DNA from: Streptomyces sp. NBC_00091
Lineage (GTDB): Bacteria > Actinomycetota > Actinomycetes > Streptomycetales > Streptomycetaceae
Direction: 5' to 3'
Assembly (NCBI RefSeq): GCF_026343185.1
Contig: NZ_JAPEMA010000001.1
Span: forward strand, 4,836,001-4,900,000
Length of the DNA stretch: 64,000 nt
This document shows positions 26,266 through 34,882 of the stretch, piece by piece. Positions within the stretch are counted from its first letter, which is position 1. Each line of letters begins with the position of its first letter. Position numbers and translations under genes: made by a program. The notes beneath the pieces are model-generated. The model was not told the DNA's origin. It ran no database searches and worked only from the letters and a program-made list of their open reading frames with translations.

Positions 26266-26370
26266 TGTTCCTGAGGGGTACTGGAGGAAGGCTCGACACG
26301 CGAGTTTTTACCGACGCGTAACTTCCAAGTCTTGCTACTCAGCCGTAATTTAGCGGCAGCAGCTACCCCT

Positions 26371-26386
26371 TGTGATCCGGATCACG
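26371..26386. promoter_or_regulatory. Crp/FNR-like palindrome before the lipase gene
   Basis: TGTGATCCGGATCACG contains a perfect 14-bp palindrome and fits the classic TGTGA-N6-TCACA pattern except the final base. It lies 48 nt upstream of the lipase ATG and 105 nt from the divergent gene's start. Binding of Crp or a relative is inferred. Confidence 0.5.
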
Positions 26387-26433
26387 GGACGAATCCCCAC
26401 GCCCTTCCCCTTGACTCGCAAGGAGATCACACG

Positions 26434-27294
26434 ATGCTGCCCTGGAGACGCCTGCTCCGCCCGCTGGCCGTCCTCACCCTCACCGCCGCCGCGCTCGTCG
26501 CCCCCACCGGCGCCGCGCAGGCCGCGACCGCCCCCAGCAGCGGCTGGAACAACTGGTCCTGCAAACCGTCCGCCGCGCATCCGCGCCCCGTCGTCCTCGT
26601 CCACGGCACCTTCGGGAACTCCGTCGACAACTGGCTCGGCTTCGCGCCGTACCTCGTCCACCGCGGGTACTGCGTCTACTCCCTCGACTACGGCCAGCTG
26701 CCCGGCGTGCCCTTCTTCAACGGGCTCGGGCCCATCGACAAGTCCGCGGGCCAGCTCGACGCCTTCGTCGACAAGGTCCTGGCCTCCACCGGCGCCGCCG
26801 AGGCCGACCTCGTCGGCCACTCCCAGGGCGGCATGATGCCGCGCTACTACCTCAAGTTCCTGGGCGGCGCCGACAAGGTCAACGCCCTCGTCGGCCTCGC
26901 CCCCGACAACCACGGCACCACCCTGTCCGGGCTCACCCAGCTGCTCCCGTACTTCCCCGGGGCCGAGGACCTGATCAGCACCGCGACCCCGGGGCTGGCC
27001 GACCAGATCGCCGGCTCCGCCTTCCAGAAGAAGCTGAACGAGGGCGGCGACACCGTCCCCGGCGTGCAGTACACGGTGATCGCCACCAAGTACGACGAGG
27101 TGGTCACCCCGTACCGCAGCGCCTTCCTGGACGGGCCGGGCGTACGGAACGTCGTACTCCAGGACCTGTGCCCGCTCGACCTCTCCGAGCACGTGACCAT
27201 CGGCCTGACCGACCGGATCGCCTGGCACGAGGCGGCCAACGCCCTCGACCCCGCACACGCCGAACGGACCACCTGCGCCTCGGTCTTCGACTGA
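26434..27294 (+). CDS. Secreted triacylglycerol lipase/esterase
   Basis: A 286-aa extracellular lipase. The ATG at 26434 has AGGAG 8 nt upstream and starts a clear signal peptide (MLPWRRLLRPLAVLTLTAAALVAPTGAAQA). The mature part shows the HGTFGNSVDNW oxyanion region, nucleophile elbow VGHSQGGMMPR, LVGLAPDNHGTT, and the catalytic His in LSEHVTIGL. This is the lipase family 2-like (EstA/LipA) pattern of streptomycetes, with cysteines probably forming disulfides (C in NNWSC, GYCVYS, LCPLD, TTCAS). Regulated perhaps through the Crp-like palindrome upstream. Confidence 0.9.
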   Translation: MLPWRRLLRPLAVLTLTAAALVAPTGAAQAATAPSSGWNNWSCKPSAAHPRPVVLVHGTFGNSVDNWLGFAPYLVHRGYCVYSLDYGQLPGVPFFNGLGPIDKSAGQLDAFVDKVLASTGAAEADLVGHSQGGMMPRYYLKFLGGADKVNALVGLAPDNHGTTLSGLTQLLPYFPGAEDLISTATPGLADQIAGSAFQKKLNEGGDTVPGVQYTVIATKYDEVVTPYRSAFLDGPGVRNVVLQDLCPLDLSEHVTIGLTDRIAWHEAANALDPAHAERTTCASVFD

Positions 27295-27304
27295 GGCGGA
27301 CCCC

Positions 27305-28342
27305 CTAGCGGCCGTGACGGCCGGCCGTCGCCCGGCGGCGGGCCAGCGCGAACAGCACGGCCGCGCCGACGGCCAGCACCCCCGCTCCGGCGATCGCGAT
27401 CGCCGGGGTGGCGGCGCTGCCGCCGGTCTCCGCGAGGTCCCCGCCCCCGCCCTGGGCGGCGGCCGGGGCGGGGGCCGGGGCGGCGGCGATCGGGGACGCG
27501 GCACCCTGGCCGTTCGTCTTCGGGTCGTTGTCGCCGTGGCCGTTGTGCTCCACCGTGGACCTGCCCGCGCCGTCGGAGATCTGCTGCTCCGTCGGGGCCT
27601 TGGGCGGTTCGACGGGCTTCGCGGAAGCACCGGTACTGGGCTTCGCGCTCGGCTTGCCGCTCGGGGTGGCCCCCGTACCGCTTCCGCCGGCGCTTCCGCT
27701 GTCCTTCCCGAACACCACGTCCGAGCAGGTGTAGAAGGCCTCCGGGCTGTCCGAGCGCTGCCAGATGCTGTAGATCAGGTGGCGGCCGGTCTTCTTCGGG
27801 ACCGTCCCGCCGAAGACGTAGTCGCCGTTCTGCATGCCCGGGTCGGTGGCCTTCGCGAAGGGCGCGGGCTCCAGGTCGGACCACTTCAGCGGCTTGGAGG
27901 GGTCGTAGCCGTCCTTCGTCACGTACAGCTCGAAGGAGCCCTTGTGCGGGGCGGTCCCCTTGTACCGGAAGGTGTGCGCCCCGGCCGTCATCGGGCTGGC
28001 CGGCCAGTCGGCGCGGGCCAGGTCCAGCCCCTTGTACTTGGCGTTGCCCGCCGAGCACAGCTGCCCGTCCGGGATCAGCGCCTTGTGCTGCCCGGCGGCG
28101 TTGGCGATGTTCACCGCGTTCCAGTCGTAGAACGCCTGCGCCCCGCCCGCCGCGACGGCCGCCTTGCACGCCGCCGACTTCGGCGCCTCCGGACCCTCCG
28201 CGTAGCACGCCGCCACCCGGCTGACCGGGTCCGTCATCGAACCGTGCGCGGCCGCGGGGACGGCGGCGTACGCGGCCACCGCGAGCGGGGCGAGACCGGT
28301 GGCGGCGATACGGACGGCGGTACGGGCACGGGGTGCGGGCAT
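27305..28342 (-). CDS. AA10 lytic polysaccharide monooxygenase with LPxTG-like anchor
   Basis: A 345-aa secreted copper oxygenase. The signal peptide ends ...AVPAAA and the mature protein begins with the copper-binding His34 (HGSMTDPVSR). The second His is in AGAHTFRYKGTAPHKG. The C-terminal aromatic segment of the catalytic domain (IYSIWQRSDSPEAFYTCSDVVF) is present. AA10 enzymes oxidatively cleave chitin or cellulose. Instead of a carbohydrate-binding module there is a Ser/Pro/Lys-rich spacer of about 110 residues, then LAETG, a hydrophobic helix and RRR: a class E sortase signal, implying anchoring to the cell wall. AAGGAG lies before the ATG. It converges with the lipase gene 10 nt apart. 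Confidence 0.92.
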   Translation of the reverse strand: MPAPRARTAVRIAATGLAPLAVAAYAAVPAAAHGSMTDPVSRVAACYAEGPEAPKSAACKAAVAAGGAQAFYDWNAVNIANAAGQHKALIPDGQLCSAGNAKYKGLDLARADWPASPMTAGAHTFRYKGTAPHKGSFELYVTKDGYDPSKPLKWSDLEPAPFAKATDPGMQNGDYVFGGTVPKKTGRHLIYSIWQRSDSPEAFYTCSDVVFGKDSGSAGGSGTGATPSGKPSAKPSTGASAKPVEPPKAPTEQQISDGAGRSTVEHNGHGDNDPKTNGQGAASPIAAAPAPAPAAAQGGGGDLAETGGSAATPAIAIAGAGVLAVGAAVLFALARRRATAGRHGR

Positions 28343-28554
28343 GGGTGGATCTCCTTCGGGCGCAAGGCAGGGGGCGCCAGCGGAACCAGCCGGTGCGGCG
28401 CCGCCCCCCGATGGGTCCCGGCGCCGCCTCCGGCCCTCCCTGGCCCCGCCAAGCTAGCCCGCCCCCACCCCCGTTCGGCCCGTTCAGGCCCCCCGGAGGG
28501 GATCCTTAGGGTCCGCTTAAGGCAGCGGTAAGAGGCGCCTCAGGAACGGGCCGT

Positions 28555-29037
28555 TCAGCCGAGGAGTGCGGCCAGGCCGGCCGGCGTCCGGGCCTGGTCG
28601 TCCAGGGCGTCCAGGGCCCGTACGGCCTGGGCCGCCGCCTCGGGGTCGCTCGCGGCCAGGCCGCTCGCCGCGAACTCGTCCTCGTCCAGGCGCAGGACGG
28701 ACTCCCCGTCCGCCGAGACCCACAGGTCCAGGTCCAGGTCCTCGACCACGATCTCGCCCTCGCGGACCACCGCCGGGCGCGTGATGTCGCAGTACCAGCC
28801 CTTGAGGACGCCCTCCCCGCTCCACACCTCCTTGACCGCGTACCAGCGCGTCCGCCAGAAGTGCTCCACGAACACGTCACCGGGCTCGAAGCGGACGAAG
28901 CCGAAGTCCCGTACCCCCTCGGCCGCCCAGGGCGCGCGCACGGAGATCCGGTCGCCGTCGTCGGCCACCTGCGCCGCCGGGTAGCTGATCTTGGTGCGGC
29001 CGGCCTTGGTGAGGGTGATGGTCCACCGTGTGGTCAC
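28555..29037 (-). CDS. DUF402 domain protein
   Basis: A 160-aa soluble protein with the DUF402 (FomD-like phosphatase) fold. It starts at GTG 29037, overlapping the stop of the acetyltransferase gene by 4 nt (GTGA). The family motif is visible in LKGWYCDITRPAVVREGEIVVEDLDLDLWV with the following DEDEF acidic cluster, as in Mg-dependent nucleoside diphosphate or cytidylyl-phosphonate hydrolases. An upstream frame to 29100 exists but lies inside the other gene. The substrate is unknown. Confidence 0.86.
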   Translation of the reverse strand: MTTRWTITLTKAGRTKISYPAAQVADDGDRISVRAPWAAEGVRDFGFVRFEPGDVFVEHFWRTRWYAVKEVWSGEGVLKGWYCDITRPAVVREGEIVVEDLDLDLWVSADGESVLRLDEDEFAASGLAASDPEAAAQAVRALDALDDQARTPAGLAALLG

Positions 29038-29978
29038 TGCGCTGCTCCCAGCTGCTTCTTGTGGCGCGTCTCGGTCGCGCAGATCTCGTATCCGAACCAT
29101 GAGTTGATCGCGAGCATCGGCTCGTTCCCGGCGTCGTTGCCGGTGAAGGCCTCGGTGTACCCGGCCGCGCGGGCCCGGTGCAGGGAGTCCGTCTTGGCGA
29201 GCTTGGCCAGCCCGCGGCCGCGGAAGGCGCGCAGGGTGCCGGTCATCGCCGAGGAGTAGCGGGTCGCGCCGTCCGTCTGCGCGGCGGAGAAGGCCGCCAC
29301 GGCCCCGTCGACGAGGACGACCGTCGTCAGCTCCTGGTCGAAGGTCGGCTGGTGCCAGACGCTGTCCAGCCAGTCCTGGTAGTCGTTCAGCTCCGCCGGT
29401 ACGTCCCCCGGCTCGTCGGCCGTCATCTCGGCGTCGGCCTCGAACAGCGGGCGCGGGTCGTCGGCGAAGGCGGAGCCGGGGCGCAGCTCGACCCCGGCGG
29501 GCAGCTCCCGGGGGAGCGGCGGCAGGGTGCCCGCCGCCAGGTCCAGGCGCAGGAAGTGCGCGGAGCGGCTGGGGCGGTAGCCGTGCCGCTCGGCGAAGGC
29601 CCGGTGGGCGGGCTCGTCGAGCACCCAGGCGTACGCGTCCACCGCGCCCTGCGCCGCGAGGTGCTCCTCGGCCGCGCGCAGCAGCGCGGTCCCGGCGCCG
29701 AAGCCCCGGTGCGCGGGGTCGACGTAGGCGTTCACGTACGACACCCCGGGCTCGGGGCTGTCGTACGCGAGGCCCACCTGGGCGGTGGCGACGACCGTCC
29801 CGTCCGGGGCCTCGGCGAGGAGGAGGCGGTAGCGCTTCGCGGGGTGGGCGGAGGCGAGTTCGTGGGCCACACCGGCGGGGGTGGTGACCATGAAGGGCAG
29901 GGCGGCACGGCGGACCCGTACGACGGCCTCGGCGTCCGGGAGGTCGTCGGGGCGCAGATCGCGGACGTGGAAGGTCAT
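29034..29978 (-). CDS. GNAT N-acetyltransferase with tandem GNAT domains
   Basis: A 314-aa protein with two GNAT folds. The first (about residues 5-145) has VDPAHRGFGAGTALLRAAEEH as acetyl-CoA motif A. The second (about 160-310) has GTLRAFRGRGLAKLAKTDSLHRARAAGY and ends IGYEI-like (WFGYEICATETRHKKQLG). This tandem architecture is common in actinobacterial mycothiol-synthase-like and antibiotic acetyltransferase-like proteins. Coupled by overlap to the DUF402 gene. It is divergent from the GntR gene with 81 nt between starts. Confidence 0.87.
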   Translation of the reverse strand: MTFHVRDLRPDDLPDAEAVVRVRRAALPFMVTTPAGVAHELASAHPAKRYRLLLAEAPDGTVVATAQVGLAYDSPEPGVSYVNAYVDPAHRGFGAGTALLRAAEEHLAAQGAVDAYAWVLDEPAHRAFAERHGYRPSRSAHFLRLDLAAGTLPPLPRELPAGVELRPGSAFADDPRPLFEADAEMTADEPGDVPAELNDYQDWLDSVWHQPTFDQELTTVVLVDGAVAAFSAAQTDGATRYSSAMTGTLRAFRGRGLAKLAKTDSLHRARAAGYTEAFTGNDAGNEPMLAINSWFGYEICATETRHKKQLGAAQ

Positions 29979-30059
29979 GCGGCCGACGTTATGTCCGGGG
30001 ACGGCCTCGACGCCTGCGAATTACCCGGCGAATGTCAAACATGGGGGACAATCGGCCGC

Positions 30060-30446
30060 GTGACCTCGACCAACCTCAGGATCAGGATCGACGGCTCGGC
30101 CGGCTCGGCCGCCCCGTACGAACAGCTGCGCGCGCAGATCGCGGACCGGGCCCGGTCGGGGAAGCTGCCGGCGGGCTTCAAGCTGCCGACCGTGCGGGGG
30201 CTGGCGGAGGAGCTGGGGCTGGCCGCGAACACCGTCGCGAAGGCGTACCGGGCGCTGGAGGCCGACGGGGTGATCGAGACGCGGGGGCGGAACGGGACGT
30301 TCGTCGCGGCGGCGGAGGGTTCCTCGCGGGAGGCGGCCGCCGCCGCGCAGGCCTTCGCGGACCGGGCCCACCGGCTGGGCCTCACGGAAGCCGAAGCCCT
30401 GGCCGCCGCCACCACCGCCCTGCGGGCCCGCTACGCCCATTCTTGA
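30060..30446 (+). CDS. Short GntR family regulator (YtrA type)
   Basis: A 128-aa DNA-binding protein that starts at GTG 30060 after GGGGGA. The winged helix-turn-helix spans residues 15-85 (PYEQLRAQIADRARSGKLPAGFKLPTVRGLAEELGLAANTVAKAYRALEADGVIETRGRNGTFV). Only a short Ala-rich helix follows, as in YtrA-type GntR proteins that control ABC transporters. No ABC transporter adjoins it; the divergent GNAT/DUF402 pair is the likely neighbour target. Confidence 0.88.
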   Translation: MTSTNLRIRIDGSAGSAAPYEQLRAQIADRARSGKLPAGFKLPTVRGLAEELGLAANTVAKAYRALEADGVIETRGRNGTFVAAAEGSSREAAAAAQAFADRAHRLGLTEAEALAAATTALRARYAHS

Positions 30447-30805
30447 CGCTGCGCCGGCCTCCGCCGGCGGACCGGGGGTGGGGCCACGGGCCCGGGCTGG
30501 GGTCGGTTGTCCGTCTGCGGGTGGTGGCCGCTGCGCGGGGCAAGTCCCCTACCCGCCCTTCCACCGTTCCCCGGGCGCTGCCCGGACCCGCGCCTCAAAC
30601 GCCGGCGGGGCTGAAGTTGCCCGGCGGCGCTGGTGTGCTCGGAGGGCAGTTCCAGCCGCGCCGGCGATTGAGGCGGGAACGGTGGAAGGGCGGGTAGGGG
30701 ACCTGCTCCGCGCAGCGGCCCACCACCCGCAGGCGACGGCCGGACCCAGCCCGGGCCCGTAGCCCCGCCCGACAGGCCGCCGGACGGAGGCCGGCGCAGC
30801 GGCGC
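30444..30805. repeat. Large imperfect inverted repeat filling a convergent intergenic region
   Basis: The left arm (about 30444-30617) and right arm (about 30646-30805) are imperfect reverse complements. Matched blocks include CCCCTACCCGCCCTTCCACC on the left against its complement at about 30682-30702, CACGGGCCCGGGCTGGG near 30485 against CCCAGCCCGGGCCCGT near 30746, and CTGCGCCGGCCTCCG near 30449 against its complement near 30787. The block CCTCAAACGCCGGCGGGGCTG is a sequence I remember as recurring between Streptomyces genes. No coding capacity is likely; it separates the GntR and AAA genes and may act as a bidirectional terminator or a mobile repeat. Confidence 0.75.
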
Positions 30806-30817
30806 GAAGCCGGGGAG

Positions 30818-30846
30818 GCCGCTCGCGGCCGAGCCGCGCGAGCGGC
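30818..30846 (-). terminator. Hairpin at the 3' end of the AAA ATPase gene
   Basis: GCCGCTCGC (30818-30826) pairs with GCGAGCGGC (30838-30846), a 9-bp perfect stem with an 11-nt loop, immediately after the minus-strand stop at 30850. Confidence 0.6.
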
Positions 30847-30849
30847 GCG

Positions 30850-31947
30850 TTAAAGATAGAGCCCGGCCTCGGAGTTGTGGGGCTGGGGTGGGAGGACGGC
30901 GGCGGGGCCCGTGCCGCGGCGGAGGGCGAAGAGTTCGGCCAGGGTCGCGCCCTCGCGGGAGACGCCCTCGTCCGTGCCGAGCCAGTCCACCGCCTCCCGG
31001 TGGGTCAGCCGGCCGACCTCGATGCGGGCCAGGCAGCGCCCCGGGCGGACCACCGCCGGGTGGAGGCGTTCGAGGTCCTCGTTCGTCGTGACGCCGACCA
31101 GGACGTTGCGGCCCTGCCCCAGCAGACCGTCGGTGAGGTTCAGGAGCCGGGACAGGGCCTGGCCCGCCGTGTGCCGGGCCTCGCCGCGGATCAGCTCGTC
31201 GCAGTCCTCCAGCAGCAGCAGCCGCCACCGGCCCTTCGCCGTGCCCTCGTCCTCGCCGATCGCGATGTCCATGAGGTAGCCCACGTCGTTGAACAGCCGC
31301 TCCGGGTCCAGGACGCAGTCCACCTGGCACCAGTCCCGCCAGGAACGGGCGAGGGTGCGCAGCGCCGAGGTCTTGCCCGTGCCCGGCGGGCCGTGGAGCA
31401 GCAGCAGCCGGCCCGCGATGTCGTCCGGGGTGACCTTCATCAGCCGGTCCATCGCCCCTGCCACCGGCGCGGTGTAGTTCGGCCGCACCTCCGCCCAGGT
31501 GCCCGCGGAGATCTGCCGGGTCGTGCGGTACGGGCCGCGGCGCGGGGAGACGTACCAGAACCCCATCGTGACGCTCGAAGGCTGTGGTTCGGGCTCGTCC
31601 TGCGCCCCCTCCGTGGCCTCGCCGAGCACCTTCTCCGCGAGTTCCTCGCTGACCGCCGTCACGGTCACGTCCGCTCCCCGGCTCCAGCGGGAGACCAGTA
31701 CCGTCCAGCCCTCGCCCTCGGCGAGCGTGGCGCTGCGGTCGGTGTCGCGCGCCGCGCGGAGCACGGTGGCCTTCGGGGGCAGCAGGGTGGCCTCCGCCTT
31801 CACCCGCTCGATCGTGACGCTCTGCGCGTACGGCTGCTCGCCGGTCGCGAACCGGCCGAGGAACAGCGCGTCGACGACATCCGACGGTGAGTCGCTGTCG
31901 TCGACATGGAGCCGGATCGGCAGCGCGTCATGCGGGTCTGCTGGCAT
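30850..31947 (-). CDS. DUF5925/AAA ATPase
   Basis: A 365-aa protein: an N-terminal DUF5925-like domain (residues 1-120, IRLHVDDSDSPSDVVDALFLGRFATGEQPYAQS) followed by a single AAA module. Walker A LLHGPPGTGKTSALRTLARSW, Walker B RLLLLEDCDELI, sensor-1 VLVGVTTNEDL and the arginine-finger region HPAVVRPGRC are all present. It is probably a chaperone-like or remodelling ATPase; no partner is recognisable nearby. The start is MPADPHD at 31947; an ATG 9 nt upstream (31956) is equally possible, since neither has a strong ribosome site. Confidence 0.85.
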   Translation of the reverse strand: MPADPHDALPIRLHVDDSDSPSDVVDALFLGRFATGEQPYAQSVTIERVKAEATLLPPKATVLRAARDTDRSATLAEGEGWTVLVSRWSRGADVTVTAVSEELAEKVLGEATEGAQDEPEPQPSSVTMGFWYVSPRRGPYRTTRQISAGTWAEVRPNYTAPVAGAMDRLMKVTPDDIAGRLLLLHGPPGTGKTSALRTLARSWRDWCQVDCVLDPERLFNDVGYLMDIAIGEDEGTAKGRWRLLLLEDCDELIRGEARHTAGQALSRLLNLTDGLLGQGRNVLVGVTTNEDLERLHPAVVRPGRCLARIEVGRLTHREAVDWLGTDEGVSREGATLAELFALRRGTGPAAVLPPQPHNSEAGLYL

Positions 31948-32158
31948 GGCGCCCATGATCCGGCACGAACTGCCCCCACGCACCCGTGTTTCGCCGGATC
32001 GGGTGGCCGGGTTCCCTCTTCAAACGCATCGGGAGTGAAGATTCCGGCCGCCGCCCCACCCCAATCCCACCCCGAACATTCTTGGCATGGACACTTCCAG
32101 ACATCCCCGGCTGCTTGTACCACGGACTCAGGAGTAACCCCCACAAGGAGCCGCACAC

Positions 32159-32968
32159 ATGAGCATGAGAATGCCGCGCTTCGCTGCCCTGACCTCCTCC
32201 CTGATCCTCGCCGCGGGCGCCGCCCTGTTCGGCGCCGGCCAGGCGGCCGCCGCACAGGCCGACTTCGGCTACGTCGCCCTCGGTGACTCGTACTCCTCCG
32301 GCGTCGGCGCCGGGAACTACGACAGCTCCAGCGGCAACTGCAAGCGCACCACCCGCGCCTACCCGGCCCTGTGGGCCGCCGCCCACGCCCCGCAGTCCTT
32401 CTCCTTCACCGCGTGCTCGGGTGCCCGTACCGGTGACGTCCTCGCGGGCCAGCTCGGCCCGCTCAATTCCGGCACCGACCTGGTCAGCATCACCGTCGGC
32501 GGCAACGACGCCGGATTCTCCGACGTGATGACGACCTGTGTCCTGCAGTCCGAGTCGACCTGCGTCAGCCGGGTCAACGAGGCCAAGAGGTACGTGGACT
32601 CCACCCTTCCCGGCCAGCTCGACCAGGTCTACGACGCCATCCACGGCCGCGCCCCCGGCGCCAGGGTCGTCGTCATCGGCTATCCCCGCTTCTACAAGCT
32701 GAACGGCACCTGCGTCGCCGGCCTCACCGAGGGCGAACGCTCCGCCATCAACGGCGCGGCCGACCACCTCAACGCCGCCATCGCCAAACGCGCCGCCGAC
32801 CACGGCTTCACCTTCGCCTCGGTCGTCGGCGCCTTCACCGGCCACGAGATCTGCTCCGGCAGCGCGTGGCTGCACAGCGTCAACTGGGCCAACATCGGAG
32901 AGTCGTACCACCCCACCGCCACCGGACAGTCCAGTGGCTACCTGCCCGTCTTCACGAACAACGCGTAG
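32159..32968 (+). CDS. Secreted SGNH/GDSL esterase
   Basis: A 269-aa extracellular lipase/esterase. The ATG has AAGGAG 8 nt upstream. Signal peptide ends ...GAGQAAAAQA. Block I VALGDSYSSGVGAG carries the nucleophile Ser, block III VSITVGGNDAGF the oxyanion Gly/Asn, and block V SYHPTATGQ the catalytic His. Three disulfides are likely from six conserved cysteines (NCKRTT/ACSGA, TCVLQ/TCVSR, TCVAG/ICSGS). It closely follows the streptomycete secreted GDSL lipase pattern. Confidence 0.93.
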   Translation: MSMRMPRFAALTSSLILAAGAALFGAGQAAAAQADFGYVALGDSYSSGVGAGNYDSSSGNCKRTTRAYPALWAAAHAPQSFSFTACSGARTGDVLAGQLGPLNSGTDLVSITVGGNDAGFSDVMTTCVLQSESTCVSRVNEAKRYVDSTLPGQLDQVYDAIHGRAPGARVVVIGYPRFYKLNGTCVAGLTEGERSAINGAADHLNAAIAKRAADHGFTFASVVGAFTGHEICSGSAWLHSVNWANIGESYHPTATGQSSGYLPVFTNNA

Positions 32969-32978
32969 GAGGGCCCGG

Positions 32979-34613
32979 CTACGGAGTGACGCCCGCGCTC
33001 GGCGTCGGCGTCCCCGTCCCGGCCGGTGAACCGGACGGGCCGGGGGAGCCGGGGGAGGAGGCCCCGCCCGTCGGGGTCTCCTTCTCGCACGTCAGGGAGT
33101 ACTCCAGCCACGCCGAAGCCGTCTGCGCGGGCCGGCGCACCTCCAGCCGGACCGCGCCGTCGACGCTCGCGCCGGCCGGGTCGCCCGGCTCGGTGTGGTT
33201 CAGCTGGCGGGTGCGCGCCCCGCCGGCCTCGTACGTGATGCTCTGCCAGCCGGCCGTGGCCGCCGTCCCCCCGTCGCGCCCGACCCAGCGGTACTCCACC
33301 ACGGCGGGGGTACGGGCCACCTCGATGGTGCCGGTGAAGGCGGGCGCGGCCACCTCGGGCGGCGGGCAGCTCCCGGTGTAGGCGGCGCGCAGGGTGTGGA
33401 CGTAGACGGTGACGCCCTGCGGGGGCTCCGCACTCGTGGACGGCGAAGCGGAGGCCGAAGCCGATGCCGACGGGGGCGCGGACGGGGAGGCGGAGGTCTG
33501 CGCGCCGGAGGCGGGGGCGGAGGGGCCGCCGCCCGGCTCCTCCTCGCCCCCGGTGTCCCGCAGCAGCAGCCACCCCAGCAGGGCCACCGCCAGCAGCAGC
33601 ACCACGATCCCGAGGGTCAGCACCGCCCCGGCCCGCCCCTGCCCCGACGTCGGCCCGGACACCGGCGCCGGTACGGGTACGGGCGCGTGCGGCACCGGCG
33701 GGGTCTCCCCGTACACCGCCCGCGTGGTGGCCGTCGGCGCCCCCGGGCCCGACGCCGGCCCGCCGGGGTCCCGTACGGCCCCTCCCGCGCCGATGATCCG
33801 CAGCATCCGGGCGGCCTCCGCGGCGGGCAGCCGCGCGCCCGGGTCCTTGCGCAGCAGCCCCTCCAGCACCGGCTCCAGCGTCCCGGCCCGGCGCGGCGGG
33901 GGCAACTCCGAGTCCACCACGGCCTGGAGGGTGGACAGCGGGGTGTCCTTCCGGAAGGGCGAGACCCCCTCCACGGCCGCGTACAGCATCACCCCGAGCG
34001 ACCACAGGTCCGACTCCGGCCCGGGCTCCTGCCCCAACGCCCGCTCCGGGGCGAGGAATTCGGGGGAGCCGACGACCTCGCCGGTCATCGTGAGCGCCGA
34101 GGAGCCCTCCAGGCGCGCGATCCCGAAGTCGCTCAGCACCACCCGTCCGTCATTGGCGATCAGCACGTTGGCCGGCTTCACGTCCCGGTGCAGCACCCCG
34201 GCCTCGTGCGCGGAGCGCAGCGCGGCCAGCACCTGCTCGCCGATGTGCGCGGCCCGCTGCGGGGTCATCGGGCCCTCGCCCTCCAGCACCTCCGCCAGGG
34301 AGAGCCCGCGCACCAGCTCCATCACGATCCAGGGGCGGCCCTCCTCGCTCGCCACGTCGTAGACCGTGACCACCCCGCGGTGCGAGACCCGGGCGGCGGC
34401 CCACGCCTCCCGCTCCAGCCGCCGGTACATGCGCTCGACCTCGGCGGCGTCCAGCCCGGCGGGGGCCCGCACCTCCTTGACCGCGACCTCGCGGCCCAGC
34501 ACCTCGTCCCGGGCGCGCCACACGAGGCCCATGCCGCCGCGGCCCAGCTCTCCGAGCAGCCGGTACCGGCCGGCGATGACACGCCCGGTGTCCCCGCTTT
34601 CGTTCCCGCTCAC
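32979..34613 (-). CDS. Transmembrane Ser/Thr protein kinase (PknB type)
   Basis: A 544-aa Hanks-type kinase. The catalytic domain is at residues 14-270: LGRGGMGLVWRA loop, Lys in VAVKEV, HRDVKPANVL catalytic loop, DFGIAR, and APE as FLAPERAL. A Pro-rich juxtamembrane linker precedes a single TM (AVLTLGIVVLLLAVALLGWLLL, about residue 335). The extracellular part has a Ser/Ala/Pro repeat and then a folded domain of unknown type with cysteines (GSCPPPEV, LTCEKE), and not PASTA repeats. GTG start after GGGGGG. It is convergent with the esterase gene, 10 nt apart. The signal sensed is unknown. Confidence 0.93.
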   Translation of the reverse strand: MSGNESGDTGRVIAGRYRLLGELGRGGMGLVWRARDEVLGREVAVKEVRAPAGLDAAEVERMYRRLEREAWAAARVSHRGVVTVYDVASEEGRPWIVMELVRGLSLAEVLEGEGPMTPQRAAHIGEQVLAALRSAHEAGVLHRDVKPANVLIANDGRVVLSDFGIARLEGSSALTMTGEVVGSPEFLAPERALGQEPGPESDLWSLGVMLYAAVEGVSPFRKDTPLSTLQAVVDSELPPPRRAGTLEPVLEGLLRKDPGARLPAAEAARMLRIIGAGGAVRDPGGPASGPGAPTATTRAVYGETPPVPHAPVPVPAPVSGPTSGQGRAGAVLTLGIVVLLLAVALLGWLLLRDTGGEEEPGGGPSAPASGAQTSASPSAPPSASASASASPSTSAEPPQGVTVYVHTLRAAYTGSCPPPEVAAPAFTGTIEVARTPAVVEYRWVGRDGGTAATAGWQSITYEAGGARTRQLNHTEPGDPAGASVDGAVRLEVRRPAQTASAWLEYSLTCEKETPTGGASSPGSPGPSGSPAGTGTPTPSAGVTP

Positions 34614-34780
34614 GTGAACCCCCCTGCGTCACCGGGTGATCACTCCAAGTTAGCGCAGTGCGGGTCCGGTGGCCCCCGTCGTGACGACACTGTCACCGAC
34701 CGCTGTACACGGCCCCCCAAGTCGCCCCATTGGTACGGAGAGTGACGGTCGACTCCGCTGAGTAATCGTCAACTACCCGT

Positions 34781-34796
34781 AATTACAGGGGTAATT
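34781..34796. promoter_or_regulatory. Perfect inverted repeat AATTAC-AGGG-GTAATT
   Basis: An A/T-rich 6-bp perfect inverted repeat with 4-bp spacer in the 269-bp region between the kinase gene and the 89-aa gene. It stands out from the GC-rich surroundings and is probably an operator or promoter element. A further AGTAAT half site is at 34761. The binding protein is unknown. Confidence 0.45.
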
Positions 34797-34882
34797 CACA
34801 CCACCGGGATACCCGAGGGCGTTGCGGGGGCGATAGGGTTACCCTGCCCGGGCCGGGTGCCCTCGTACGGGTGGGGAGAGAC

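Noticed and set aside
32979..34613. Kinase as the PASTA-type PknB of the cell division cluster
   Set aside because: No PASTA repeats in the extracellular part and no division genes around it.
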